Source: Beroe forskalii (lineage: Eukaryota > Ctenophora > Nuda > Beroida > Beroidae). Taken from it: DNA of 64,000 nt. Below the pieces are notes generated by a model that was given only the letters and a program-made list of their open reading frames with translations, did no database searches and had not been told where the DNA came from. Both the position numbers and the translations under genes were made by a program. The stretch covers positions 62,001 to 126,000 of the forward strand of contig WFMF01000012.1 in the NCBI GenBank assembly GCA_011033025.1. Reading direction: 5' to 3'. This document shows positions 43,807 to 54,530 of the stretch, one piece after another (position 1 is the stretch's first letter; each line of letters begins with the position of its first letter).

Positions 43807-44396
43807 AGTTCGAATGGGGACCCTATAAGACCACCTGTTGTAGAGTGCCCGTGTTTCAATCCAGTAATAAGTTTTAGTTCGGCTCAGTGTAACCCGGCAC
43901 TTGAGGGGATGTCAATAGTCAATAACACCTATGTTTATCTTGATCTTGGCAGGTACCCAAAAATCCGTTTTTCGCTCTTAATTTTGTTAATGATCTTTTT
44001 AGAGCATATTATGCGTATTGGCAACAACTATTGTTGATAAGTTTATATGCAATTAAATGATCAAGAACAGGGTGTTAGCTACAGTGGGAGAGAACACCCC
44101 ATTGTGGAACCAATTTTAAATCGAAAATCAAGTTGAGTTGTGTAGAAAACATGGTTCTAATTGATGAACTTGCGAAATAGTCCGCTAGCTCCATAGAATG
44201 GTAGAATTCACCAGCCCCTACTAACAATCAAAAGATTCTTAATCTTAAGCCATGCAGCTCCCACGAAGCTCTCATTAGTTCCCACACAGCTTCCTTAATG
44301 AGCTCCCATGCAGATTAGATGCAACACAGCTCCCAATTATTTGCTCCCATAGATATGAGATCATTCAAATTTTCCTTCACAAGAGTAACCACGATG

Positions 44397-45240
44397 GTAC
44401 CTTGACTTAGCTGAGGCATTCGTTAAAGTGAATCACGAGCTGGGTCAATGTGGGGTTTAGGGTAAACTTCTTCATTGGATCCTCAAATACAGGAAATGAT
44501 TCATCACCATAAATGGCTTCCATTCTTCTCTCACTCGTCCGCAGTGAAGTACCTCAAGGGTCAGCCTTAGTCCCTTACTCTTCCTCGCACACATAAACAA
44601 TCAGCAATGCCGTATCACAGGCTCCGTTGCTGGTTGTTTTGCTGATGACACCAGAAAAAGCAAACAAATATTGTCTAATTGTGAGGATGTCTCTGTTCTC
44701 CAGGACGACCTCAATTCCGTGGTGAAATGGGCGACTCAGAATAGCATGAAAACAAATTCGATATCTCGCCTACAACACTTCATTCAATAAGATTCCGTTA
44801 CTGTTCGTGTTGATAATGTCTTGACGATCTTTCTTTCGCTGTTGTGTGACTGTGGGTCTAGTACAGCACCCCATCAGGACATATTCGTAGGTACCTCAGC
44901 AACCATTGTCAAATACCTTGGTGTCCACCTCAATCCAGAGTCCAGACATAAAGTGGTCTCTTCAGGCACTTGCTGCCCAAAATAAAAGTAAAATAGCTAA
45001 CCGGGTGCCCAGTGTATTCTCAGACCTGTCGAAAGATGTCCTCATTATGCTGTACAAAAGTATCTTTCACAGTCAACTTGAATATTCCTATCCAGTTTGG
45101 AGCCCTCAAACAGACAAACTGAAATCCACCCAACGTGCTTTTACACACTAGAACATTGGAAATGGAAGTACTTCTGGGAAAGGTTAAAGAGATTCGGTAG
45201 ATTATGTCCCTCCAGAGGCAGAGAGGGCGGTATGTGACAA
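44397..45240 (+). pseudogene. LINE reverse transcriptase remnant
   Basis: Across several frames: YLDLAEAFVKVNHELG (motif A), SEVPQGSALVP (motif B, near 44548), VAGCFADDT (motif C, near 44632), then YLGVHLNPES and LYKSIFHSQLEYSYPVWSP with LKSTQRAFT, the usual region after the RT core of CR1/Jockey/RTE-type ORF2. Many stops and frameshifts are present. It is unrelated to the polymerase cassette by sequence. Confidence 0.85.
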
Positions 45241-45379
45241 TATACATGTGGAAGATCTGGCATTATGCCGTGTCAAACATAATGCCAGAATCCCTCTGAA
45301 TTGGACCACGGACGGCCTTCAACAGGTGAACTAATTAGGTTTCCATTAGATGCAGACAAGAAGTGTGTGCTCTTCATCA

Positions 45380-45660
45380 CAGGCGCCCAAAAAATTGACA
45401 TTTTTTCGCCCATATAATTCTGTTCCTGCGCATATCTTTATCAAGTAAGTCATATATAAACTTGGGCATTTCGATTCGTTTGCGCTCAAAGTTAAGTGTC
45501 TGGTACCTTCCTCGGCCAAAATACAAAATTGTCTACACTAGTCCACTACGCCCTGCAGGTGTCCAAATTATCAGTTCTTCATCCATTACTCTGTTCCTGA
45601 GCAATTTAGGCCATATGTTTATCAGTAAGTTGTGTATGAACATGGTCATTGCAATTCGTT
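45380..45660 (+). repeat. Monomer family M, degenerate copies
   Basis: Two diverged monomers with GCCCA.ATA.TTCTGTTCCTG, CATATCTTTATCA.TAAGT and GCCTCGGCC.A.ATACAAA. They are related to 48360-49370. Confidence 0.6.
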
Positions 45661-45664
45661 TGCA

Positions 45665-45775
45665 CAACAAAAAACCAAAAAAAACCAAGCCCAAGATCCC
45701 AAATTTGGGGTAGGGCTTGGTTTTTTTTGTTTTTTTCGGTTTTTTTTGGTTTTTTTTGTTTTTTTTTTTTTGTTG
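45665..45775. repeat. A/T-tract foldback
   Basis: AAAAAACCAAGCCC faces GGGCTTGGTTTTTT around AAGATCCCAAATTTGGGGTA, with long A and T tracts extending the stem. A sister foldback is at 48243-48325. Many apparent Phe- or Lys-rich frames here are artefacts. Confidence 0.8.
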
Positions 45776-45949
45776 GATTTTTTGAACTTTTTGGACATTT
45801 CACACCAATGTGTTATTTGTGTTATTTACATATTCTTATTGATACTCAATGGTTTTCAATAATTACAGATGGCTTAAATCACTATTTTAAGGACTTTATT
45901 AGCATTTGAGAAGTGCTTTTTGATAAGGTACAACGGAAAATCATGAGAT

Positions 45950-48065
45950 AGCACGGGACCTTGGTCCAACAGTGATTAGAGAGGAACAGTAAAGGATCAA
46001 AAGGTGTCGAATCAGGCCATACTGGTCTAAACAAGAGCACTCTGGCCACTCATTATATTACCACGTAGGGGTTATTCAAGACCCGAGGGTCCTTCAAAAG
46101 GTCGTCCTTGGTTCACCAGGGCCGGATGACGAAGGGCCAAGGATTCACCAAGTGTTATGAGGAGATCAGACTAGTGTCACCAGAGGGCCAGAGAAGTGTT
46201 GCAGGGAGTCAGCTGGGAGTCACAAGGGGGCAAGAAAGGACCAACAAGGCACCAGGTGAAGGTCGCCAGATGAAGGTCGGCCAGTTGAGAGCAATTTAGC
46301 ATTCTTGCTTAAATTATGATTGACAAAGGTCAGCCACAATGATCACCAGAAGACCAGTTTGTAGGCACTTAGTCACCAAGCAATGATAAAGGCTTCATCA
46401 GTCAGCAAGGCTTGTTTATTGATGCTCAGCATATCTTTCACGAGCTGTCAAAAAGTCATCTGTGTGGCAAAGGGACAGGCAAGTGCCACCAGCTTCTTGC
46501 GAGAGTCGACTTGTTGATGAAACGTGTCCTACTTTCCTCTGAAGTCATAATTGAGCAATTAACACTGGAAGAAGTGAGTCTGAAAAGGATGCCGCCAAGG
46601 GTCTAGTCAGCCTCTGGTTCATGTAAGAGGGTATCCTTGATCAGCTAAGAGTCAGCAGTGGGTCATACCAGAAGTACCAGCTGGGTCATAAGGTAGGATC
46701 AGGAGAAGCCAGTTATAGGTCAGGTAGGAACCGGATACGCCAGTAGATCAAGTAGGATAGCAGTCACCAGTAGGTACGGTAGGATCAGAAGATGCCATTA
46801 GGTCAGGTAGGATCACGATGCTCAGGTAGGATCAGGAGACGCCAGCTGTAGGTCAGGTAGGATCATGAGACGCCAGTCATAGGTCAGGTAGGATCAGGAG
46901 ACGCTGATAGGTAAGGTGGGATCAGGAGATGCCAGTACGTCAGGTAGGATTAGGAGGCTCAGGTAGGATCAGGAGACGCCAGTCTCCAATGGGTCAGATA
47001 GGATCAGTCCAGATGTCAGTAGGTCAGGTAGCTAGGTAGGATCAGGAGACGCCAGTAGGTCAGGTAGGATCAGAAGACGCCAGTAGATCAAGTAGGATAG
47101 CAGACACCAGTAGGTACTAGGTAAGGTAGGGTCAGAAGATGCCACTAGGTCAGGTAGGATCACGATGCTCAGGTAGGATCAGGAGACGCCAGATGTAGGT
47201 CAGGTAGGATCAGGAGACGCCAGTCATAGGTCAGGTAGGAACTGGAAACGCCAGTAGGTAAGGTAGGATCAGGACATGCCAATAGGTAAGGTAGTATCAG
47301 GATATGCCAGTACGTCAGGCTGGATCAGGAGACACCAGTATGTCAGGTAGGATCAGTCCAGAATATGCCAGTTAGTCAGGTAGGATCAGGAGACGCCAGT
47401 AGGTCAGGTAGGATCAGGAGAAGCTAGTATGTCAGGTAGGATCAGACGACGTTAGTAGGTCAGGTAGGATCAAGAGACGCCAATGGCTAAAACAGTTATA
47501 TCTATTTGAGCTTTTAATTTAAGTTTTACTAGTGGATCAGGCAAGAAGTACCAGCTGGGTCACGGGTAAGTGTCTGCTGTCACCTATGGTCAGGCAATGG
47601 TCGAAAGTATTAAAGTAGGTCAGGTAAGAGACGCTAGTAGGTCAAGTAGGAGGCGCCAGGAGATCAGGTAATGAGGAGTCACCAGTCATTGAGGAATTCA
47701 GGCAAAAGGCCTAACTTGGTCACAATTTGGTCATGCAAGAATCGCCATCTGGAACGGGTAAAGGTCACCAAAAAGCCAATAGGTCAGGCAAAAGTCATAA
47801 TTTAGTCAGGCTAGAGAGAAAGAGGCCCTAGTTGGTCAGGTCAGAGTCAACAGTGAATTAGGCAAGAGTTGCAAAGCTGGACAGCACTCAGCGTGTCAGC
47901 CAGGAGTCACAGCTGCTCAGGTTTGAGGTAGGTCCCATTGGATCAGGTCATAGTCACCAGTGAGTTAGGCAAAAGTTACAAGCTGGCTCTGGCATGGGTC
48001 ACCAGTCACTGAGGCAAGAGTCACCAGTAAGTCAGCAAGAGACACCAGTTAGCCAGGCAATATTG
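45950..48065 (+). repeat. Minisatellite domain, ~28-bp unit
   Basis: The core (46640-47485) has about 25-30 copies of GTAGGTCAGGTAGGATCAGG plus AGACGCCA. Both flanks (45950-46640 and 47485-48065) consist of increasingly degenerate relatives (GTCA.CAG..GTCAGGCAAGAG). A higher-order repeat is suggested by the matching runs at about 46780-46875 and 47115-47235. There is no durable open frame. Confidence 0.9.
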
Positions 48066-48242
48066 TACATTTTACTGTTAGGTGATACCTAAGCCCTTCA
48101 AGCTCTGAAAATGTGAAAATAGCCGTTTCTATTCACCAAATAAACTTTAAAAGCCACTGACTGTGAAAATTATGTTCAAAAACAACAGATTTTATGTCAA
48201 AATTCATTGGAAAAAAGCCCCCAGAAATGACCAAAATGTAAC

Positions 48243-48330
48243 CCAAAAAACCTAAAAAAACCAAAAAAAACCAAAAAAAACCTAGCCCAAGAATCGAAAA
48301 ATAGGGTAGGGCTTGGTTTTTTTTTGGGCT
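48243..48330. repeat. A/T-tract foldback, sister copy
   Basis: AAAAAAAACCTAGCCCAAG faces GTAGGGCTTGGTTTTTTTT. Together with the foldback at 45665-45775 it brackets the minisatellite domain. Confidence 0.75.
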
Positions 48331-48342
48331 ACAATCCCCCCG

Positions 48343-48612
48343 AAACGGAAAAGAGGCACAAGAGGTAGGTGATATATGCATCACAGGTGCCCAAAAATCA
48401 GTTGTTCGCTCATACCTCTGTTCATGAGTATATCTTTATTTACAAGTCGCAAATAAACATGGTCATTGCGATTCTTTTGCACCCTCAACGAAGCCTCTAC
48501 GATCTTCCTGGGCCAAGATACAAAAATCGTCTCTGCTAGTATGCCTTGCGGGTACCAAGAAAAATCACTTTTCGCCCATAACTCTCTTCCTGACCATCTC
48601 AGGGCAAATGTT
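48343..48612 (+). repeat. Inverted repeat arm (monomer family M), right
   Basis: Partner of 43517-43806. Together they bracket 4.5 kb containing the LINE remnant and the minisatellite. Confidence 0.9.
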
Positions 48613-49370
48613 TACTAACAAGTCGTATATAAACATGACAATTGCGTTTCATTAGCGCCCAAAACGAACTCTGTACGATTTTCCTGGGCCAAGATAAAAA
48701 AATAGCCTCCGCTATGTCCCGTGGGTACCCAAAAATCAGTTTTTCGCCCACAACAATCTTCCTGAGCATTTTAGGGCATATCTTTATGAACAATTGTCTA
48801 GAAACATGACCATTGCGCTTCGTTTGCGCCCAAAATGAAGTCTCTACGATCTTCCTGAGCCAAGTTATGAAATATCAAGCCTGCGCCTAACCTTAAAAAA
48901 AGGGCGTGGTCAATATCGACTTGGCGCCATCGAGATCAGGTGTCGTGACCGAGCTAATTCGATTCTACATGGTCTAAAAGGCCTAGTAACCGTCGAGAAA
49001 TCGCTTTAAACACGGGTTGCTAACGGATTTTCGAAAATCACCAAAAATTTGCTTCATATGGCTTAAAACCGTTTTTCGGTCATAACTTTTTCTCTGATCA
49101 TTTTGGTGCATAATTTCTTCAACAATTGTGTAGAAACATGGCCATTGCGCTTTGTTTGCGCCCAAAACGAAGTTTGTACGACCTTCCTGAGCCAAGTTAT
49201 GAAATATCAAGCCTGCGCGTAACCTTAAAAAAGGGCGTGGTCAATATCGACTTGGCGCCATCGAGATCAGATGTCCTGACCGAGCTAGATCGATTCTACG
49301 TGGTCTAAAGGCCTAGTAACCGTCGAAAAATCGCTTTTAACACGGGTTGCTAACGGATGGCATTTTTTGG
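48360..49370 (+). repeat. Tandem monomers of family M
   Basis: Repeating landmarks CGCCCATAACTCT.TTCCTGA, ACATG.CCATTGCG.TTCGTT and GCGCCCAAAACGAAGTCT recur every 150-200 bp. A larger unit of about 330 bp also contains GGGCGTGGTCAATATCGACT and CACGGGTTGCTAACGGAT (near 48901 and 49233). No gene. Degenerate single copies are at 51655-51780 and 52140-52215. Confidence 0.85.
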
Positions 49371-49561
49371 ACCTTACGTCCTGGACTATATGTTCTAACC
49401 AATAAACTTCTCAGAATGTATGACTATGATGAATGATATATTCATTGAAATATCACAAGAACACGACGTTTTAATTGTTACAATTGAAGATGTTCGTAAC
49501 CACTCTACTTGTCCTATTTCTGATTAAATTGACGAAGAAACCCCTATTCTACACACCATTT

Positions 49562-49950
49562 CTGTCTAACTAAACTTAATTTTATCTTCTTTTGATCGTC
49601 CCAATCTCATTGTTTAGATCAGGTCAATGTGATTTCTAATTGTTCGTCCCCAAAAAGTTAGAAGTACGTCTTAATTTTTTTCATAATTCAATTAATTAAG
49701 CCAATTACAGTAGGCCGCATTAAACGGTACTGGTAACCAGTATGGCGTACGCTTATTACAACAAGAGGCGTATACAAACCCCTTCTACTCTTCTAGAAGG
49801 CACTGTGGAGTATACAACAAACAGAATTCAAACAAGACATCATCAACTTACGACATAGTGATTTGATTATGTTATTATTATTATATTATTATTATATTAT
49901 CACGAATTTTGAAATCACCAATTTATCCTGCTGAAATATAACACCTTTTA
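49562..49950 (+). repeat. Module a, tract II copy
   Basis: Copy of 20266-20706 with the same internal palindromes. Missing about 50 bp near the CATCATCAACTTACGAC junction. Confidence 0.9.
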
Positions 49951-49976
49951 TTTTTCGCTCTGTTGGCCGTGCCTGT

Positions 49977-50071
49977 CACGTGGTAGCCACCTAGCGGCCG
50001 CGTGGTGACCACGTGACGGACCTTGTGGCGGGAAGTTACCACGTGACTGTGCCAGCTGACCGTGTCACGTG
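49977..50071. promoter_or_regulatory. Cluster of four CACGTG E-boxes
   Basis: CACGTG at 49977, 50010, 50040 and 50066, three of them in the extended form CACGTGAC, in an otherwise GC-rich patch with a NotI-like GCGGCCGC. CACGTGAC is bound by bHLH-leucine-zipper factors of the USF/MiT type. No adjacent gene start is identified, so a regulatory role is speculative. Confidence 0.4.
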
Positions 50072-50739
50072 ACTATGACTTGACCTGCCCCATCAGAATA
50101 ATCCGATTCCCAACTTACTATAGCAAATCTACAAATATCCACGCACGAAAAATTGGCGGTTGTATGTAATGGACTTGCTACATATCAAGGCAAAAGTTAC
50201 TGCACCCATGTACGTGAAAGAGAAAGCTCTTAATTGCCATTTTTCACCATACACTGCTTAAATCAAATTGGCCAACAAAAATCAATCGTATGATACGTAA
50301 AACATGATGGTATCTATAACTTAAGGAGTAAAAAACTTGGATACGGGCCAATATGAATATTCTGGATGTCACACGGGAGGGGAAGAGCATAGTTGCGTCA
50401 TAGGAGAATCCCGAAAAGGTATAGTTAGAATTATGAAAAACGTATTGAAATTAAGAATAAGTATAATCACGTAATGATTGCTTTAATAAGAATCCAATTC
50501 CTTATCCTATGCCGTAATAATTGGAACTTCATTCATTCATGGATACGATCATAGGCGTTGCGAATGGTTTAGATTACAGAAATGCTACAATAAACATGAG
50601 ACAAATGGATTTTGCCGTGACATGGGTACTAACATGTTTTTGTTCCATCATACGCTTTATGTAGTTGAGTGGACATGATTCATACTATCTGTGAACTCCG
50701 GAGCAGAAAATGATTAAAACATTAGTAGTCAACATTGTT

Positions 50740-50815
50740 TGTTTGAAAACCCCGTAGGGCACCACTAAGGGCTTTGAAATGTGAAATATAAAATAATAAT
50801 AATAATAATAATAAT
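50740..50815 (-). mobile_element. LINE/SINE 3' end, inverted
   Basis: Read on the minus strand: ATTTCAAAGCCCTTAGTGGT and GCCCTACGGGGTTTTCAAAC, the same 3' terminus as the LINE at 22930-22985. A TAATAATAATAAT tract borders it. Confidence 0.6.
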
Positions 50816-50819
50816 TATA

Positions 50820-52690
50820 ATGGTTGAACTTTAATAACACTACTTTAAGGGGACACAGAAAAATTTTCCTCAGCTGGTGCCATCCCGCCGCCCATGCAGT
50901 CGTGTTAGGTATATAAAAATATGAAAATTACCTGAATATGAGCCCCAACTGAGATGACTAAAATTTTCAAATCGGCATTTAAGTTTTCAGCAAAAAACGA
51001 CGTTTTTGACTATTGTACGTGCTAGGAAAGTGCCCCGACCACCAAACTTGGAGGAATTTTAGTTCACCTGACCATCTAACTTCTCTCAAAAGGAATTTTG
51101 CTTTATCTCGAAAAATGAATTTTTCCCGGCCAATTAAGTGATTTTTTGAGGCTCCCATCTTTGAAATAGTCTCAACAGCGTCTGGGGCATGATATAAGGT
51201 TGTCCTTTGGAAATTAGTTCAATTAAACATGGAAAAAAATTTGGTGAAAAAATCAGCCCTCGCACGTAAAAAATGTAGGCACAGTAACGAGATAATCTCG
51301 GCTGGGCAAAAAAAACCGTTTTGGCGTTTTGCTGTTTTGACCACATAATTGTCTCTGGAACAAAAAATGAGCTATTCCCATGCTGCCCGTTGGATATGTC
51401 TTAGATAAACCATTTTTCTGAAACATATCTGAATTTCATTGCTTTAGACAATATACATCATGGCCAAACTGGCAATTAAAAAAGTTGTGTTTTTCGACCT
51501 GAGCTCCTAAAACTGTAGTTATTATGAAAACTATTTCATTTGAGATGCCGAAACCGACAGGAAACGATTTTTTGGGTCATTTCACGTCAGATAATGCTTT
51601 TAGTATACAGATATTTCTGCAGAATTTCTCGAGATTCAAGGGCCCAGACTGGAGAAGCCACCAAAATGGCCCATAATTTTCATTATCTCGGTCAGGAAGG
51701 TCGTAGAGACTTCGTTTTGGGCGCAAAATAGGCAGGTATCATTTTATTTACGACTTGGCCAGATAAACATATGGTCTAAAATGCTCAGAAAGTTATAAGC
51801 TAAAAACCGATTTTGAAGCCAAACTATTCTATCTAAGTCAGGAGAAAATCATGAGGAATAAACTTTGGGCTCAAATGTTCACATGCTCTATATATTCATA
51901 TTCTGTATTAACCCAAATATTGCCTAAAGCAGTTCAGGAACCGGTTATGGCCCAAAAGCATTCAAACTGAAAACAACAATAACAAACATGCAAACGGTTG
52001 ACGGTTTTTGGGCGCATAGCTCGGTTCCCTGAGCGTTCGACAATAAGTGAATATGGCAACTACAACTGACACAGGAAGCCTAAAGCCAGCCTGGACAGAA
52101 TAGGGCCTGAACCTGACTACTCGGTTTTCTTTCTTTGTTCTGTTGTTTAGACCATATGTTTATTCACCGTCGTAAATAAATGTTTCCGCTCATTGCCAAA
52201 ACGAAGTCTCCCGACAAATTATAATGACACAACGGCTCGGGCCCTCGTCAGCTTCAAAATATGCGTAATAACGCTCACCATCGGCGTGAATGAAAAAATC
52301 GTTTTGGCAGACTTTTTTAATGTGTTTTCAAAATATTACATTTGGCGGGAAAAGCTCAACAATAGGGCAAAAATCTCTGGGAAACGATGCGTCGTTAAAA
52401 TTTTCATATTTTCGGCAATTTGCTGTAAATTTGAAAAAGACTTCATTTGCACTCAATGGTGGAAACCTTTTTTTTGGACTCTGTAGGCTCACAAATTCAT
52501 ATTTCTTACACACGTTTTCTAGCAAGATGCACCAAATTTTCTTTTCTTTTTTTCTCAGCAGTGTCAAACTATAAAAAATAAAATTTCGAAAACATAAAAT
52601 ATCAGTTCAATGGCAAGCAATAAATTAAAACTGTTATCAAAAATAGTTCTTATCAATATATGGAAAGAGACTAAAATTAATGAACTACCT
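50820..52690. other. No gene; scattered repeat monomers
   Basis: AT-rich DNA with degenerate family M monomers (about 51655-51780, 52140-52215) and phrases such as CGGCCAATTAAGTGATTTTT that may be older monomers. The frames at 52193-52574 overlap in several registers and show no domain. Confidence 0.45.
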
Positions 52691-52704
52691 TCAGGAGCAA
52701 TAGT

Positions 52705-52917
52705 TTAGCTATATAATCTATCTACTTCAACAGAATTAAGTCTAAATAAATAAGTCTTAAGTTTTGACTTGAAATCATTCACATTATCAGAAGAAGAAAT
52801 GATGCTTGGTAACCTATTGAAAATTCTAGGAGCAATGTTAGAAAAACTTCGTCTGCCATACTTAGTATTGGAAAAAGGAGTTACAAGTCTAACTACATGC
52901 CCATGATGTGCATTTAA
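52705..52917 (-). pseudogene. LINE ORF2 C-terminal fragment
   Basis: Reads HGHVVRLVTPFSNTKYGRRS, FSNIAPRIFNRLPSIISSSD, FKSKLKTYLFRLNS and a stop. This is the classical CR1/Jockey ORF2 tail with the F...P..WN.LP..I.....FK..LK..L pattern. Confidence 0.8.
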
Positions 52918-53127
52918 TAAATGAAATATTTAACAAACGAGTCCCGGAAGCTAATGAAATGCCCAAACTTATACTGTGAGTATAAACATTGCTCATAGTT
53001 TACTAATCAAAATGATACCCGAAAACCAAAAAGTCCTGTGTGGGTAATCAAAAAGAAAAGTTATTAACAAAATGGCAAATAAGCATCCCGTGATATCAGA
53101 AAATCCAATGAACCATAACACTTTCAT

Positions 53128-53940
53128 TCAAGTCGTGCCATTATTCCTATTAGTGCTGATAATCTGTCCATTTCTAATGAAATGCTTGCTTTGTGGCTCC
53201 TCCCCCATTTTCTTCTTCAGCTCGAGGACAAGTCCCTTCTGCTTCTCCCTCTCTTCAACTGTTCTGTCTGGTGACAGGAACACCTTCTTGAACTTTGCTG
53301 TGTGTCGCAGGTTCCTAGACTTTCCAATGATGTTCTTTGCAGTCTGGGCACTGGATAACACCACCCGAACAGGACGTACCACTGATTCCTTCTTCTTCCC
53401 AAGTCGAACTGCTTCGAATCTGGGTTTTTCTCCGAGCAACTGAAAAGCCTCGTCCAACTGAGTCGTGGAGTGATTCATAATTCTCCTCTTCAGGAAGACC
53501 AAACACCATGACGTTTCTGCTTAGCTCCTCCTCAACAGCCACCTCTTTGACAACCCTCTTCAATGTCTCTGGAGTTAAAACAGCACCGAAACTCTGCCCA
53601 ACTCCACTCGCAGTTTCAGCCTGAACTACGTCGCTGTAGCTTCTAACACTCTCGTTGATGCTTTCCTTCACGCTGTCCCTTACCGCGTCATCTACCAAGT
53701 CGAAATACCTCCTCACAGATACCCTTCCGAATCGCTTCCACCTGAGAGTGCTTTGCTTCCACTAGGTTTCTCTGCAGCGAGATGATCTCATCCTTGTACG
53801 CATCAGCTTGAACACGCTGGTTAATGATCCAGTTGTGTTGCCGCTCAATCAGTACCAAGGCGCTCACGAGGTGATTAGCCATAACAGCAAATGCGAAGAG
53901 CAAGCGCACAATCCGTAAAAATATCTGAAATGACTGCATT
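53128..53940 (-). pseudogene. LINE ORF1 protein, two frameshifts
   Basis: Three overlapping frames reconstruct an ORF1: an N-terminal helical/coiled segment (53940-53688, ending VEAIRKGICEEVF), a middle part (53716-53450, with LSRNVMVFGLPEEE) and a C-terminal part (53502-53128, with RPVRVVLSSA, SRNLRHTAKFKKVFLSPDRT and FIRNGQI). It is paralogous to 21832-22705. Frameshifts lie near 53700 and 53460-53500. Confidence 0.8.
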
Positions 53941-54281
53941 TACTTCCTATCAATTACGAATACCGCAGCTGATCCTCCTGAGCTTGCCGTTCCATAAATC
54001 TCGTATTTCCTCCTCCATTCAACATGACCGGGTCACGTGTTCAAGAGTGAATTATGTGTAGCACGCGGAGCTGACGTGGCAGACATATCAGCCAGTTATG
54101 TAACTGCATTGAAGTCACTAGTAGAAGCTCAAATGCCACGAGACAGGGTCAGGGGAGGCCCGTAACGGGCTGCTATTGGTGCACAAAGTCACGTGAATGA
54201 AAATGCATGAATGCATGCATCTAGGTCAACTTTTTTGACGGCAATCGATCCCTCTTATCTCCATAGCGAAAAATAAGAGCG

Positions 54282-54342
54282 TTATTGGTCGTGTAACATC
54301 GTGTCGTGCCTTCGGCACTCCACTCTGTTACACGACCAATAA
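54282..54342. repeat. Long hairpin with two TC/TC internal loops
   Basis: A 16-bp stem TTATTGGTCGTGTAAC/GTTACACGACCAATAA continues inward as GTG and GTGCC paired with CAC and GGCAC, separated on both strands by TC-type mismatches, with a TTC loop. It lies just before module b, as the hairpins at 21310-21426 do in tract I. Confidence 0.85.
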
Positions 54343-54344
54343 CT

Positions 54345-54530
54345 ACTCGTAAATTACAAGCCGTCCATTTTGCTACTTCTTAACATGCAGTAGTAGAAGA
54401 CTTGATGATCACGCCGTAAACTTAAATTTGATTATCTCGCACGTTTCTGTATGTTTGGACAGCCCACGACCCCAACCCCACATTCACAAAAATTCCATTA
54501 TAATGTTTATATATGATATCATAATATATC
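54345..54530 (+). repeat. Module b, tract II copy
   Basis: Copy of 21463-21650, interrupted at its right end by the TIR element that starts at about 54527. Confidence 0.9.

Larger units (their letters stand above)
52690..53945 (-). mobile_element. Internally deleted LINE, minus strand
   Basis: ORF1 (53940 down to 53128) is followed on the same strand by an ORF2 C-terminal fragment (52917 down to 52705), with only about 210 bp between them. The reverse transcriptase core is missing. It has the same deletion style as the LINE at 21690-22990. Confidence 0.75.

Noticed and set aside
43120..44100. Search for terminal inverted repeats matching 33068-34350 as Polinton ends
   Set aside because: No inverted match was found by eye; the inverted arm at 43517 pairs with 48343 instead, so it is not the cassette's terminal repeat.
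45606..45909. Phe-rich and Lys-rich frames of 65-86 codons
   Set aside because: They come from the A- and T-tract foldback, not from a coding sequence.
46700..47480. Possible CRISPR array (regular ~28-bp repeats)
   Set aside because: Units are head-to-tail without unique spacers and the genome is eukaryotic; it is a minisatellite.
52193..52574. Overlapping frames of 79-97 codons
   Set aside because: Three frames overlap on both strands in AT-rich DNA with no domain or conserved copy.
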